Shown here: positions 37,836-46,800 of the stretch, piece by piece
Numbering within the stretch: position 1 is the first letter of the stretch
Layout of the letters: each line of letters starts with the position of its first letter
Source of the DNA: an uncultured Bulleidia sp.
GTDB taxonomy: Bacteria; Bacillota_I; Bacilli_A; Erysipelotrichales; Erysipelotrichaceae
DNA: 64,000 nt
Reading direction: 5' to 3'
NCBI GenBank assembly: GCA_934754415.1
Contig: CAKVIS010000004.1
Location: forward strand, 28,279 to 92,278
The notes under the pieces: model-generated
Databases searched by the model: none
Told to the model about the DNA's origin: nothing
What the model saw: the letters and a program-made list of their open reading frames with translations, nothing else
Program-made: the position numbers and the translations under genes

Positions 37836-38327
37836 ATGATGAAACGTATTCTATTTACATTTATGACTATACTTGCACTGTACTCTTTAGCAATTGTCGG
37901 ATATAGAATTTATGAACCCGATCTTAAGAAAACACAGGAAAATACAAACTATATTGCCTATAATTCTTTAAGAGAATATACATTAAGTCACGGAGAATCC
38001 ACGAAACATATTTATTTCTTCTATTCTGCTGCAGATGACAACTCCAACTATGTAGTTAATACAGTATTTCCTTCTATCAACAATATGAAAAAATCCAATG
38101 TGACTGATGTGATAGAAATCGTGGATATCACTTCTCTTGACACTTCCTATACTACCAACAGACTCAAAGCTGAATGGGGTATCAATTCCTTTCCTTCTTT
38201 ACTGTTAGTCAGTGTATCCGGAGGACAGATTTCCATAGACAGTACGCTATGCTGGGATAATGATCATCCTTTTACAGCAGATGATATACTCAGCTGGCTC
38301 ACTATTAACGGTATTACCAGAGCATAA
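37836..38327 (+). CDS. Secreted or anchored thioredoxin-fold-like protein, unknown
   Basis: A 163-residue protein with an N-terminal signal or anchor helix (about residues 4-22). A domain resembling a thioredoxin fold follows: the strand HIYFFYSAADDNSNYV would hold the active-site loop but has no C-x-x-C, and INSFPSLLLVSVSGG looks like the cis-proline strand. Only one Cys is present (CWDNDHPF). It is therefore not an ordinary oxidoreductase. Monocistronic, with no Shine-Dalgarno. Fold assignment is tentative. Confidence 0.65.
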   Translation: MMKRILFTFMTILALYSLAIVGYRIYEPDLKKTQENTNYIAYNSLREYTLSHGESTKHIYFFYSAADDNSNYVVNTVFPSINNMKKSNVTDVIEIVDITSLDTSYTTNRLKAEWGINSFPSLLLVSVSGGQISIDSTLCWDNDHPFTADDILSWLTINGITRA

Positions 38328-38362
38328 TAAAAAACAGGTTTCACATTGAAATCTGTTTTTTA
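38328..38362. terminator. Bidirectional terminator
   Basis: An AAAAACAGGTTTCA / TGAAATCTGTTTTT stem with a short CATT loop and T-tracts on both strands, between converging genes. Confidence 0.88.
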
Positions 38363-38365
38363 TTA

Positions 38366-39133
38366 TCACCTTTTCAGAAAATACTCTATTTCATTCTCCT
38401 GTACATCAGGAAGAATCTTCTTTAAGTGTTTCAATAGTTTTTGATAGGATTCTTCGGGAGTTCTGTCATACACATGATGTATGAACTTTTTCCCGAATGC
38501 ATGTTCAAAGGTTGCATAGCGTGCTATACCCCATCCATAGAAATTTCCATTCTTATCTGCTTCATATTCAAAATCAGTAGTAGTGATATAGCCAAGTTTC
38601 TGCAGTTTTGTCATCTGCGTATCAAATCCCTTTCTGGGTTCCCATTGAATGGAACTGTTCTTTTTCGGTTTGATATATCCACCTTCAGCTTTTAACTGTT
38701 TAGAAAGGACTGAAGGATATTGATCAATCAGACTATAGAGATATTGCTGATCATAACTGGATAAGCCATCATCTACTCTTGCATCAAAGTCATATCCGTC
38801 TCTTTTGTAATTGGCAAAATCATTTATCCATCTAGAAGACACAAAAGCAGCTTTTCCTTCAAAGAATTTTCCGTAGGCACAGCCTGTATGGACTATTACT
38901 GGTCCCTTCCATTCCCACACACCCTCTGAACTGGAGAAATATACCTTCGGACTGCATCTTTCTTCTATAGAAAACCCACGAATTGAGTTTTTAAAGAATG
39001 GTAAGATGCCAAGAGCCTGTACTGCTTCAATCATATCCTGTTTACTTGTAATATACATATCTTCAATTGTCTTCATATGTATATCGTAGAGAATGGCAAG
39101 AAAAAAAGCAATTCCGATGAATTGCTTAATCAT
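38366..39133 (-). CDS. AlkZ-related protein (putative, unknown function)
   Basis: A 255-residue protein with the strongly conserved-looking segments [50 protein letters not shown] and [20 protein letters not shown] recall these from Bacillota proteins labelled AlkZ-related, that is, winged-helix proteins resembling the DNA-glycosylase AlkZ, with no proven function. The start is uncertain. ATG 39133 overlaps the transporter stop (ATGATTAA), suggesting coupling, but the first 19 residues are hydrophobic and unlike the rest, so ATG 39076 or 39058 may be the true start. It is the last gene of the transporter operon. Confidence 0.65.
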   Translation of the reverse strand: MIKQFIGIAFFLAILYDIHMKTIEDMYITSKQDMIEAVQALGILPFFKNSIRGFSIEERCSPKVYFSSSEGVWEWKGPVIVHTGCAYGKFFEGKAAFVSSRWINDFANYKRDGYDFDARVDDGLSSYDQQYLYSLIDQYPSVLSKQLKAEGGYIKPKKNSSIQWEPRKGFDTQMTKLQKLGYITTTDFEYEADKNGNFYGWGIARYATFEHAFGKKFIHHVYDRTPEESYQKLLKHLKKILPDVQENEIEYFLKR

Positions 39134-39857
39134 AGAATACTTTTGATAAGAAATCTTTTGCTCTGTCAGACTGAGGATTGGAAAAGAATTCTTCAGAAGT
39201 GTTTTCTTCGATAATTTCTCCCTGATCCAGGAAAACCACTCTGTTACCTACTTTTCTTGCAAAGCCCATTTCATGTGTAACAACTACCATTGTCATCCCT
39301 TGTTTTCCAAGATCTTTCATAACATCAAGTACTTCCTTGATCATTTCCGGATCCAATGCACTGGTTGGTTCATCAAACAACATAATATCAGGCGCCATAC
39401 ATAAAGCTCTTGCAATTGCGACTCTTTGTTTCTGACCACCAGAAAGATTGTTCGGATAACTGTCTTTCTTTTCTTTTAAGCCAACTTTTTCCAGATATTC
39501 CAGAGCTGTTTTTTCTGCCTCTTCTGAAGATTTATGCAGTACTTCCACCTGTGCCAGTTTGCAGTTTTCTAACACCGTCATATTTGGAAATAAATTAAAG
39601 TGCTGAAACACAAATCCCATTTTATTTCTCTGTTCTCTGAATTTTTTCTCATTACGACGATCCATGAGCTCTCCATCAAGATAAATCTTTCCGGAATCAA
39701 TAGTTTCAAGTCCATGGATACATCTCAATAATGTGCTTTTACCTGATCCACTTGGACCAATTAAAGAGATGATATCCCCTTTATGTACTTCCAATGACAC
39801 ATTATGTAAAGCATGTGTCTTAGCAAAATTTTTAGATATATTTTCTACTTTAATCAC
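39126..39857 (-). CDS. Amino-acid ABC transporter ATP-binding protein
   Basis: A 243-residue ATPase of the polar amino-acid (GlnQ/ArtP) group. Walker [10 protein letters not shown] is near residue 33, Q-loop [10 protein letters not shown], signature LSGGQKQR near 136, and Walker [13 protein letters not shown]. It overlaps the permease gene by 8 bases. The T-box leader with an Arg-type specifier points to arginine uptake; that substrate is inferred. Confidence 0.95.
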   Translation of the reverse strand: MIKVENISKNFAKTHALHNVSLEVHKGDIISLIGPSGSGKSTLLRCIHGLETIDSGKIYLDGELMDRRNEKKFREQRNKMGFVFQHFNLFPNMTVLENCKLAQVEVLHKSSEEAEKTALEYLEKVGLKEKKDSYPNNLSGGQKQRVAIARALCMAPDIMLFDEPTSALDPEMIKEVLDVMKDLGKQGMTMVVVTHEMGFARKVGNRVVFLDQGEIIEENTSEEFFSNPQSDRAKDFLSKVFYD

Positions 39858-40533
39858 TGACAGACAACCTCTTTTCTACTTTTGCTCCAATCATAGATAC
39901 AACACATGTCATTACAAGATAGAAAATTGCGGCTAACATGTACGGAGACATCACATCAAAATACTGAGCGCCGATAATCTGTGCTCCCTTCAACAATTCC
40001 ACAGCTCCAATACAACTGATTAAAGAACTGTCTTTAATCAATGTGATAAACTCAGAAATTAATGGTGGAACGATACGTTTAAATGCCTGTGGAAGGATGA
40101 CAAGCTTTAACGTTTTCCAGTTGGATAACCCAAGTGTTTCGCAGGCTTCCCATTGTCCTTTATCCACTGCATTAACTCCTGATCTGATCAGTTCTGTCTG
40201 ATAAGCTCCAGAGTTGATACTCATTGCAATCACACCAATCAGAATTGGATCAATTCTGAGAATCTTTCCTGTCATGGCTGTGTACATAGAAGGAATAACA
40301 GAGAAAATAATCAGAATCTGTAACAATAACGGCGTACCACGAATAATTGTGACATATACATTGGCAATACCTCGTGGTATGCCATGTTTACTTCTTTTAC
40401 CTGTAGCACCAAGAGTTCCCAGTATCAGACCAAACAAAAGGGAAAGTGCTGCAATGCCTACCGATAACAGCGCCCCTTTGGCTAGATACAGAATATTGGC
40501 TAAAGTAAAGACTTCCTGAAATGCGACAAACAT
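39850..40533 (-). CDS. Amino-acid ABC transporter permease
   Basis: A 227-residue inner-membrane permease of the HisM/GlnP type with about five helices. The EAA loop is seen as [32 protein letters not shown] (residues about 118-149). It starts 21 bases after the binding-protein gene and overlaps the ATPase gene. Confidence 0.95.
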   Translation of the reverse strand: MFVAFQEVFTLANILYLAKGALLSVGIAALSLLFGLILGTLGATGKRSKHGIPRGIANVYVTIIRGTPLLLQILIIFSVIPSMYTAMTGKILRIDPILIGVIAMSINSGAYQTELIRSGVNAVDKGQWEACETLGLSNWKTLKLVILPQAFKRIVPPLISEFITLIKDSSLISCIGAVELLKGAQIIGAQYFDVMSPYMLAAIFYLVMTCVVSMIGAKVEKRLSVSD

Positions 40534-40554
40534 ATTGACTTTCCCTTTCAGTTT

Positions 40555-41349
40555 TTATTTTGTTTCAAGTGGTGTCAGACCATATTTATCACACAGTGTC
40601 TGATAATCATCACTTGCCAAGAATGTTTCGATACACTTGTTGATTTTGTCAATCATCTCAGTGTTTCCTAATTTAGCAATCACATAGTTCTGTTCATCCA
40701 CAAGACTGTCATCAATCATTGTGAAAGCACCCTTTTCCACATAGTTCTTAGCTACACCTAAATCCACCACAGCAGCATCATACTGATTGGCACTTAAAGC
40801 ATTCATAATATCCTGTGCATTCTTTAATCCTGTAACATCTGCACCTTCAATTTCTTTGGCAGCTTCTTCACCGGTAGAACCAGTCTGTACAGCAATCTTT
40901 TTACCTTTCAGATCATCCAGAGATGTAATCGTGGAACCCTTAGGTAATACTGCTACCTGAGAAGAACCAAGATATGGTTCTGACCATTCTACCTTTCTGT
41001 CTTCTGCATAAGTAAATCCGGAAACACCGATATCAATCTGATCACCCTGTAACTGAGTAACGATGTTATCAAAGTCCATCTTCTTCAGTTCTACTTTATA
41101 TGGTGTACCTTCCTGTTCAGTCAGATACTGCTCGAATAAAGCACACATATCAGGATCAAATCCTACGATATCTCCATCTGTATTTTCTGATTCATATGGA
41201 GCATAGTCAGGAGAAATACCTACAGTAATCACTGTAGCATTGTCTGCACTGTCTGCAGTTGCTTTTGCATCATCATTTGTTTTGGAGGAAGAACATCCTG
41301 CCAATGTAAGTAAACTTGTTGCTAAAATAGTTGTCATTAATTTTTTCAT
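40555..41349 (-). CDS. Amino-acid ABC transporter substrate-binding lipoprotein
   Basis: A 264-residue lipoprotein with signal peptide and lipobox L-A-G-C, followed by the periplasmic-binding-protein class 3 fold (GISPDYAPYESENTDGDIVGFD, IDIGVSGFTYAEDRKVEWSEPY, KKIAVQTGSTGEEAA). The IDIGVSGFT-x4-R pattern holds the Arg that clamps the ligand carboxylate. I start at ATG 41349, eight bases after GAGG; the ATG two codons earlier is too close. It is the first structural gene of the operon. The substrate is probably arginine or another basic amino acid, judged by the T-box. Confidence 0.94.
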   Translation of the reverse strand: MKKLMTTILATSLLTLAGCSSSKTNDDAKATADSADNATVITVGISPDYAPYESENTDGDIVGFDPDMCALFEQYLTEQEGTPYKVELKKMDFDNIVTQLQGDQIDIGVSGFTYAEDRKVEWSEPYLGSSQVAVLPKGSTITSLDDLKGKKIAVQTGSTGEEAAKEIEGADVTGLKNAQDIMNALSANQYDAAVVDLGVAKNYVEKGAFTMIDDSLVDEQNYVIAKLGNTEMIDKINKCIETFLASDDYQTLCDKYGLTPLETK

Positions 41350-41394
41350 ATCCATATCCTCATCTTTCTTTATATTCTTGTATTTGCGTATATT

Positions 41395-41436
41395 CTATTT
41401 CTTTATCAACTGAAATCGTCGTCCTTTTCTTAACAT
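41395..41436 (-). CDS. Arginine-rich leader peptide (13 residues, putative)
   Basis: Minus-strand ORF MLRKGRRFQLIKK with codons AGA, CGA and CGA for three of its 13 residues. A perfect AGGAGG lies seven bases before its ATG, directly after the T-tract of the T-box terminator, and the ORF ends 45 bases before the start of the binding-protein gene. It would be translated only on read-through transcripts. Its arginine content matches the Arg specifier of the T-box. No known family; significance is inferred from position and ribosome binding site. Confidence 0.5.
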   Translation of the reverse strand: MLRKGRRFQLIKK

Positions 41437-41449
41437 AAGCAAACCTCCT

Positions 41450-41687
41450 AAAAAAAAAAAACGTCCAATTAACAATTGGACGTCATAATAACGCGGTACC
41501 ACCAAAATTCCATCTGCTCAAAAACAGATGACACCTCAAACTTTTAACGCAAGCTTACGATTCAGCCTCAGCACTCTTCGACTGAATAACTCCAAGACAC
41601 GTTCCCCGACTCTGCTTCAATATCTTTCACCATACGATATCTCTCTTTGCAAGCATCCCTCAGGTACTACTTCTCTTCACCGTTTAT
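41450..41687 (-). promoter_or_regulatory. T-box leader of the amino-acid ABC operon (specifier CGT, Arg)
   Basis: Minus-strand leader with T-box TGGTGGTACCGCG (around 41494-41506) and a 10-bp terminator ACGTCCAATT / AATTGGACGT (41461-41483) followed by eleven T. In Stem I, CCTGA pairs with TCGGG, after which GAA-CGT-G lies at the specifier place (CGT at 41599-41601). This is the same geometry as the Val T-box, and it reads arginine. Reading one base earlier would give AAC (Asn), so the call is moderate. Confidence 0.85.
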
Positions 41688-41693
41688 GCAATT

Positions 41694-41721
41694 AGTATAG
41701 CCTCTTTCCAAAATGTTGCAA
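41694..41721 (-). promoter_or_regulatory. Promoter of the ABC-operon T-box transcript
   Basis: Minus-strand -35 TTGCAA (41716-41721) and -10 TATACT (41694-41699), spacer 16 bp. Confidence 0.7.
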
Positions 41722-41775
41722 GAAAATATTTTTAAAAAGCGAATAAAGCTGAAGTGAAAAGTTAAATTCCACTTC

Positions 41776-41801
41776 AAAAAAAGAATAAGTATGAACTTAT
41801 C
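41776..41801 (-). terminator. Terminator of the yqeH-rsfS operon
   Basis: An ATAAGT / ACTTAT stem with a TCAT loop followed by TCTTTTTTTG on the minus strand, overlapping the rsfS end. Confidence 0.7.
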
Positions 41802-42141
41802 CCTTTTCCTCGTATCTGGTCTGAGGCTGATCGGCCCATAAAGCTTCCAGCCTGTAAATATTACGTGTTTCTTCCGTAAAGATATGTACCACTACTTCAC
41901 CAATATCCAGTAATACCCATGTACTGCCACCTGTACCTTCTTTTGCTCTGACGGTAAATCCGTGTTTTTCCACTTCATCTTCTACATAATCAGCCAGAGA
42001 AGACGCATGGCGTACATTATTTGCAGTGCAGATAACATAATAATCGGAATATGGGCTTACCTGCTTCATATCCATAATGACAATATCTTTTGCCAGTTTT
42101 TCACTAAGTGTTTTTGTTGTCAAGTCTAATAATTCAGACAT
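41797..42141 (-). CDS. rsfS: Ribosomal silencing factor RsfS
   Basis: A 114-residue protein binding L14 of the 50S subunit to block subunit joining in starvation. The conserved YVICTANNVRHASSLADYVEDEV and WVLLDIGEVVVHIFTEETR-type segments and the C-terminal LEALWAD are visible. It overlaps the nadD/yqeK gene by one base; yqeK-rsfS order is conserved in Bacillota. Confidence 0.96.
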   Translation of the reverse strand: MSELLDLTTKTLSEKLAKDIVIMDMKQVSPYSDYYVICTANNVRHASSLADYVEDEVEKHGFTVRAKEGTGGSTWVLLDIGEVVVHIFTEETRNIYRLEALWADQPQTRYEEKG

Positions 42142-42950
42142 TACTTACCTTCCTTTTCTTGTCTATATCTCAATGATTCTTCCTGTATGTATTTTACAGC
42201 TGCTTTAAGGTCTTTGCATGCCAGCGCCACATGATAGCTTGTATCATACCCTCTTCCAGGTTCAATCTTATCGGCAATATACAGGATAGCATCCAGATCT
42301 GTATTACCATCACCTAAAGTATGATGTTCAATCGCATGTAAAACATCCTCTTCCACATACTGCATATGCTGTTTAAGAAATACCACTGCTGTAAAGCTAT
42401 GCCATACCTTTTCGGAGATGGATAACCATTCCGGTTTATAGGCAGAGATAATCTTTTCAGATTCTTCATAACTGTATGCCTTGGTAATATCATGAAGAAT
42501 CCCTGCTTTATACGCCCGATTCTCATCATAATGATGTGCTTTTGCCAGCAACACACAGGTATCTGCAACACGTAAAGAATGTGCATATCTTGATGGCTTA
42601 CACATATTTTTAGCCACCTCTTTATAGTAATACCCTTTTTCACATACGTATTTACGTGTCTTTTCTTCCAGCTTTGTAAAATCTCCGTGATGCACTTTTT
42701 CTTCACTCTTTTCTGCTTCTTCAAAACAGACTACCTGATCCTCTTTTTCAATAGCATCACATACCCGTAGTTTCTTATAAGACTGAAGAGTCACTTTCAG
42801 AATTTCTTTTCTTTCCTGTAAAGTGCATATTCCCTTTCCCCATGGCATCAAATAGATCTCTGTAGATTTACTTTCTTTCAGAACCTTTTTTGCATACTCT
42901 ATTTCCTTTTTCGTCACAGGATCAAAAGGACATAACAAAACTAGTTTCAT
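42141..42950 (-). CDS. Fusion of degenerate NadD-like domain and YqeK HD-domain phosphohydrolase
   Basis: A 269-residue protein. Residues about 1-90 resemble a nucleotidyltransferase of the NadD type, but the substrate motif G-x-F-D-P-x-H-x-G-H reads CPFDPVTKKE, lacking both His. Residues about 100-269 are a YqeK-type HD domain (KPSRYAHSLRVADTC, GILHDITKAY, IEHHTLGDGN, ILYIADKIEPGR), which hydrolyses diadenosine tetraphosphate. In B. subtilis the order is yhbY-nadD-yqeK-rsfS; here the two middle genes are one frame between yhbY and rsfS. The HD half is probably active and the N-terminal half probably not. NAD synthesis would need another adenylyltransferase. Confidence 0.85.
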   Translation of the reverse strand: MKLVLLCPFDPVTKKEIEYAKKVLKESKSTEIYLMPWGKGICTLQERKEILKVTLQSYKKLRVCDAIEKEDQVVCFEEAEKSEEKVHHGDFTKLEEKTRKYVCEKGYYYKEVAKNMCKPSRYAHSLRVADTCVLLAKAHHYDENRAYKAGILHDITKAYSYEESEKIISAYKPEWLSISEKVWHSFTAVVFLKQHMQYVEEDVLHAIEHHTLGDGNTDLDAILYIADKIEPGRGYDTSYHVALACKDLKAAVKYIQEESLRYRQEKEGK

Positions 42951-43237
42951 GGTAATAAGATTTTAGGTTCTTTATTCTTTTTGTACAGGACGATAGTACG
43001 TCCAATGATCTGAACTACTTCAGAATGCGTGTGCATAGCAAGATCAAACGCAAGTTCTTTAAAATCCTGTACTGGCGCCGTCTTTAAAACAGACAGTTTT
43101 ACCAGCTCTCTTGCTCGTAATGCATTCTCTACAGTCTCTACAACATTTTCATTCAGACCATCTTTACCAATCTGGAAAAGAGCTCTTTCATTCATGGCAA
43201 GAGATTTCAGATATGCTTTTTGTTTAGTTGTTAACAT
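42947..43237 (-). CDS. yhbY: CRM-domain RNA-binding protein YhbY
   Basis: A 96-residue protein beginning MLTTKQKAYLKSLA, with the CRM-domain GxxG-like FQIGKDGLNENVV and the ending EVVQIIGRTIVLYKKN. It associates with the 50S precursor. One base after yqeH, and overlapping the next gene by 4 bases. Confidence 0.95.
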   Translation of the reverse strand: MLTTKQKAYLKSLAMNERALFQIGKDGLNENVVETVENALRARELVKLSVLKTAPVQDFKELAFDLAMHTHSEVVQIIGRTIVLYKKNKEPKILLP

Positions 43238-43238
43238 A

Positions 43239-44288
43239 TTACAATAATGCCTTTCTGAATGTTACATTTACATTCTTTGGTGCTTTTACGACGATAGACT
43301 GCATTTGTCCGGAAACACAGATCCATCCAAGTCCGTCTATAACAATATCCATCTTATCCATATCTTTATGCTTGGAATAGGATTTAAATTCGTTATGTAC
43401 CGGAGCAGGTTTGAATAATTCCCCATAATGCTTGATCCACATGTTTTCAGCATTTTCCGTCTTACATCTGTGGATATGAACGGAATTACTTACATAGAAT
43501 ACAGCACTTGCATGGTCACATCCCATGACATCGATTCTTGCAAGACCTCCCAGGAAAAAAGACTGATTTTTATTCACCTGATAAATCATAGGTTTAATGG
43601 TATGTGCAGGCACAACCGTTTTTAAATCTTCTTCTTTCATTTCCATCAGGATAGAGCTGTCAATTTCAATACCAGGTGTATCTACATAGGTAATACCACC
43701 CATTTCGATTTCATTAAATTCCAGAGTAGTACCAGGATATCTGGACATTGTCAGAATGTTTTCTCCCAGAAGAGAATTCATCAAAGTGGATTTACCGGCA
43801 TTGGCTTTGCCCATGACAACGACTTTTCTTCCCTTGGCATACATCTTTACAGCATCTTTGACTTCTTCCACACCCAGTCTTCCTTCTTTACTTGTGATAA
43901 TCAGTCCTTTAATGGAAATACCGAAATCTTTTAATCTTGAGAATACAAATCTTGCAATCTTTTCATGACTTAATGTCTCTGGCAGAATATCTCTTTTACT
44001 TGTCACAAGCACAATATCTTTATTTCCTATTTTTCTTTGAAGACCTGGTATCATACCTGCTTCAAAGTCAAACAGATCTACTACCCATAATACAAGACAG
44101 TCCATCTTTTCTATTTCATTCAATACTGAATCCGGCGCAATACCGGTACGCATGGAAAACTGCAAATCATCATAATGAATGAGTCTGAAACATCTTTGAC
44201 AGTATTCACTGTTTTCTTTTGGGGTGAATCCCGGTTTTGATTGATCCGTAGTTTGCAGAATTGTTCCGCAACCTTTACATTTACGCAT
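43239..44288 (-). CDS. yqeH: Circularly permuted GTPase YqeH
   Basis: A 349-residue ribosome-assembly GTPase acting on the 30S subunit. An N-terminal zinc finger (CKGCG...CQRC) is followed by a GTPase in permuted order: G4 TSKRD, G1 GKANAGKSTLMN (about residue 163) and G3 DTPGIE, then a C-terminal RNA-binding part. I start at ATG 44288, nine bases after AAGGA; a TTG eight codons upstream is unlikely. It heads the yqeH-yhbY-nadD/yqeK-rsfS operon, 16 bases after parC. Confidence 0.96.
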   Translation of the reverse strand: MRKCKGCGTILQTTDQSKPGFTPKENSEYCQRCFRLIHYDDLQFSMRTGIAPDSVLNEIEKMDCLVLWVVDLFDFEAGMIPGLQRKIGNKDIVLVTSKRDILPETLSHEKIARFVFSRLKDFGISIKGLIITSKEGRLGVEEVKDAVKMYAKGRKVVVMGKANAGKSTLMNSLLGENILTMSRYPGTTLEFNEIEMGGITYVDTPGIEIDSSILMEMKEEDLKTVVPAHTIKPMIYQVNKNQSFFLGGLARIDVMGCDHASAVFYVSNSVHIHRCKTENAENMWIKHYGELFKPAPVHNEFKSYSKHKDMDKMDIVIDGLGWICVSGQMQSIVVKAPKNVNVTFRKALL

Positions 44289-44304
44289 AGAGGTATATCC
44301 TTTC

Positions 44305-46800
44305 TTAATCAAACAGAGTCAGCTTTTCATAATCCTCATGAACTTCCTGGGTTTCTCCTGTCGGAAAATCCACAATACGACATTCTTCAATACCTGTTTC
44401 TCTGTACCATCCCTGATGGAATTCCACAGGAGTAGAGAAACCTGTTGTCGCATTCTTTAATGGAATCTCTACTGCATGAAGTATTGTATCCTGTTCACCA
44501 TGGAACACAAGCTGTTTTCCTGCTTCACAATACAGTACTTCCTGAATAACGCTCGGATTAGATTTAACACGTTTACAGATAAGATTTCCCTTGGCAGGTC
44601 TGTTAGCACTTGGAATCTCTTCCAGGTGCATACGTTTCATTTGTCCATTATTGGTTATGAAGATCGCATTACCATTGGTTGCCGGTCTGACACATGCACT
44701 GACAAGTGCATCTGTGGATCCGACATTCATGGCCTTTACTCCTTTAGATTTTACACCAGTAGATGGTATCTGTTCAATGCCGTATCTATATGCAAATCCA
44801 TCTTTTGAAGCCAAAATGACTTCATCACCCTCATAGACACAAAAAGCACACAGTAATTCTTTACCACTCGGAATATTCATACACGGCATGACTTTGTTAT
44901 TGCGGTCCACTTTAAACACATTTACAGGTGTCTTTTTGATGAATCCACTGCTGGATACCGTCACAATCGAAGCATACGTATTAAAATCCTTTACCACAAT
45001 GGCATTGATTATCTTATCATTGCCGTCAATACGTATGACTTTGTTCAAGTGCATACCAACATCTTTCCACTTACTTTCTTCTATCTGCCATACAGGTAAA
45101 TACGCATAGTTACCTTTAGATGTGAATAACAGCAGAGTATCCAGTGTATCACATTCTATAGAACCTAACAGTTCATCGGATTGTTTTAATCCTGTAGGTG
45201 TGCCATTACTTGCATTAAAAGAACGCAAGGAAACACGTTTGATATAGCTGTCTTTGGAAATAGTTACGACCACTCTTTCACTGGTAACCATACTGGCTTT
45301 ATCAATGACGATATCACTGACTTCATCTTCAATCTGTGTCTTTCTTTCCTGCCCGTAATCTTTTTTCACATTACGCAATTCTTTAATCAGCACAGAAGTT
45401 AAAACGTCAGAATTTTCCAGGATTGCCTTGGTTTCTTCGATAGCATTCACCAGCTGTGCAAATTCTTCTCTTAAAGATACAATATCCGTATTACTTAATC
45501 TGTACAGTCTTAATGTAACAATGGCTTCGGCCTGTACTTCATCAAATCCAAAAGCAGCCATCAGATTCTTTTTAGAATCTGCTTTATCTTTACTGTTTCT
45601 GATAATGGCAATAACTTCATCCACAATGGATACAGCTTTCATTAAACCTTCAATAATATGACAACGCGCTTCCATCCTTGCCAGTTCATACTGACTTCTT
45701 CTTGTGACTACTTCTTTTCTGAAATCAATAAACGCATCCAGTAAACCTAATAATCCTACCTGTACAGGTGTTTTATCAATAATTGCCACATTGTTATAAC
45801 TGTAGAAAACCTGTAAATCTGTGTTTTTATAGAAGTAATTCAGAATCATATTGGCATCACTTTCCTTCTTGATGTCTACTACAATTCTTAAACCATTTCT
45901 GTCAGATTCATCTCTGACATCCAGTATGCCGTCAATCTCCTTGGAAACACGGATTTCATCCATCTTCTTAACAAGCTGACCTTTGATAACTTCATAAGGA
46001 ATTTCTGTCACTACAATCTGCTGACAGGTTTTCTCCTGCACAATCTCACATTTTGAGCGTACTACCACTCTTCCCTTACCTGTTCTAAAAGCATCTTCAA
46101 TACCTTTTCTCCCCTGTACAATACCACCTGTTGGAAAGTCAGGACCAGGAAGAATACTCATGATATCCTGCAGGGAGCTGTCTGGATTCTGTAATCGGAA
46201 AATAGTCGCATCCACAACTTCATTGAGATTATGTGGAGGCATATTTGTAGCATATCCTGCCGCAATACCTGTAGCACCGTTCACAAGCATAACAGGAAAA
46301 GGAACCGGTAATACCGTCGGTTCGTTTTCCGTATCATCGAAGTTAGGTGCCATTTCCACCGTGTCTTTATCAAGATCATCTTCCATGATCTGAGTCACTT
46401 TAGCAAGTCTTACCTCCGTATAACGCATGGCAGCTGCAGGGTCATCATCGATAGAACCGTTATTACCATGCATGTCAATCAGAGGCAGTCTTACCTTCCA
46501 GTCCTGAGACATACGTACCATGGCATCATAAACACTGGTATCTCCATGAGGATGATAATTACCAATAACAAGACCAACTGTCTTGGCAGATTTACGATAT
46601 GGATGATCCCATGTATTACCATCATGATACATCGCATATAAAATTCTTCTCTGTACAGGTTTCAGACCATCACGTGCATCGGGAAGTGCTCTTTCCTGAA
46701 TGATGTATTTGGCATATCTGCCAAACCCACTGCCCATGATGTCTTCTAACAGTTGAGGAACATATTTTGTGTTATCTTCTATTACTTTCTTTTTCGCCAT
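44305..46800 (-). CDS. parC: DNA topoisomerase IV subunit A
   Basis: An 831-residue type IIA topoisomerase cleavage subunit that decatenates chromosomes. Visible are LPDARDGLKPVQRRILYAM, the quinolone-determining region NYHPHGDTSVYDAMVRMSQ, the catalytic Tyr in AAMRYTEVRL (about residue 121), and beta-pinwheel blades at the C-terminus. The residue equivalent to E. coli GyrA Ser83 / S. aureus GrlA Ser80 is Thr here. It overlaps the parE stop by one base. It is called ParC rather than GyrA from the parE-parC pairing and the absence of the GyrA box QRRGGRG. Confidence 0.93.
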   Translation of the reverse strand: MAKKKVIEDNTKYVPQLLEDIMGSGFGRYAKYIIQERALPDARDGLKPVQRRILYAMYHDGNTWDHPYRKSAKTVGLVIGNYHPHGDTSVYDAMVRMSQDWKVRLPLIDMHGNNGSIDDDPAAAMRYTEVRLAKVTQIMEDDLDKDTVEMAPNFDDTENEPTVLPVPFPVMLVNGATGIAAGYATNMPPHNLNEVVDATIFRLQNPDSSLQDIMSILPGPDFPTGGIVQGRKGIEDAFRTGKGRVVVRSKCEIVQEKTCQQIVVTEIPYEVIKGQLVKKMDEIRVSKEIDGILDVRDESDRNGLRIVVDIKKESDANMILNYFYKNTDLQVFYSYNNVAIIDKTPVQVGLLGLLDAFIDFRKEVVTRRSQYELARMEARCHIIEGLMKAVSIVDEVIAIIRNSKDKADSKKNLMAAFGFDEVQAEAIVTLRLYRLSNTDIVSLREEFAQLVNAIEETKAILENSDVLTSVLIKELRNVKKDYGQERKTQIEDEVSDIVIDKASMVTSERVVVTISKDSYIKRVSLRSFNASNGTPTGLKQSDELLGSIECDTLDTLLLFTSKGNYAYLPVWQIEESKWKDVGMHLNKVIRIDGNDKIINAIVVKDFNTYASIVTVSSSGFIKKTPVNVFKVDRNNKVMPCMNIPSGKELLCAFCVYEGDEVILASKDGFAYRYGIEQIPSTGVKSKGVKAMNVGSTDALVSACVRPATNGNAIFITNNGQMKRMHLEEIPSANRPAKGNLICKRVKSNPSVIQEVLYCEAGKQLVFHGEQDTILHAVEIPLKNATTGFSTPVEFHQGWYRETGIEECRIVDFPTGETQEVHEDYEKLTLFD

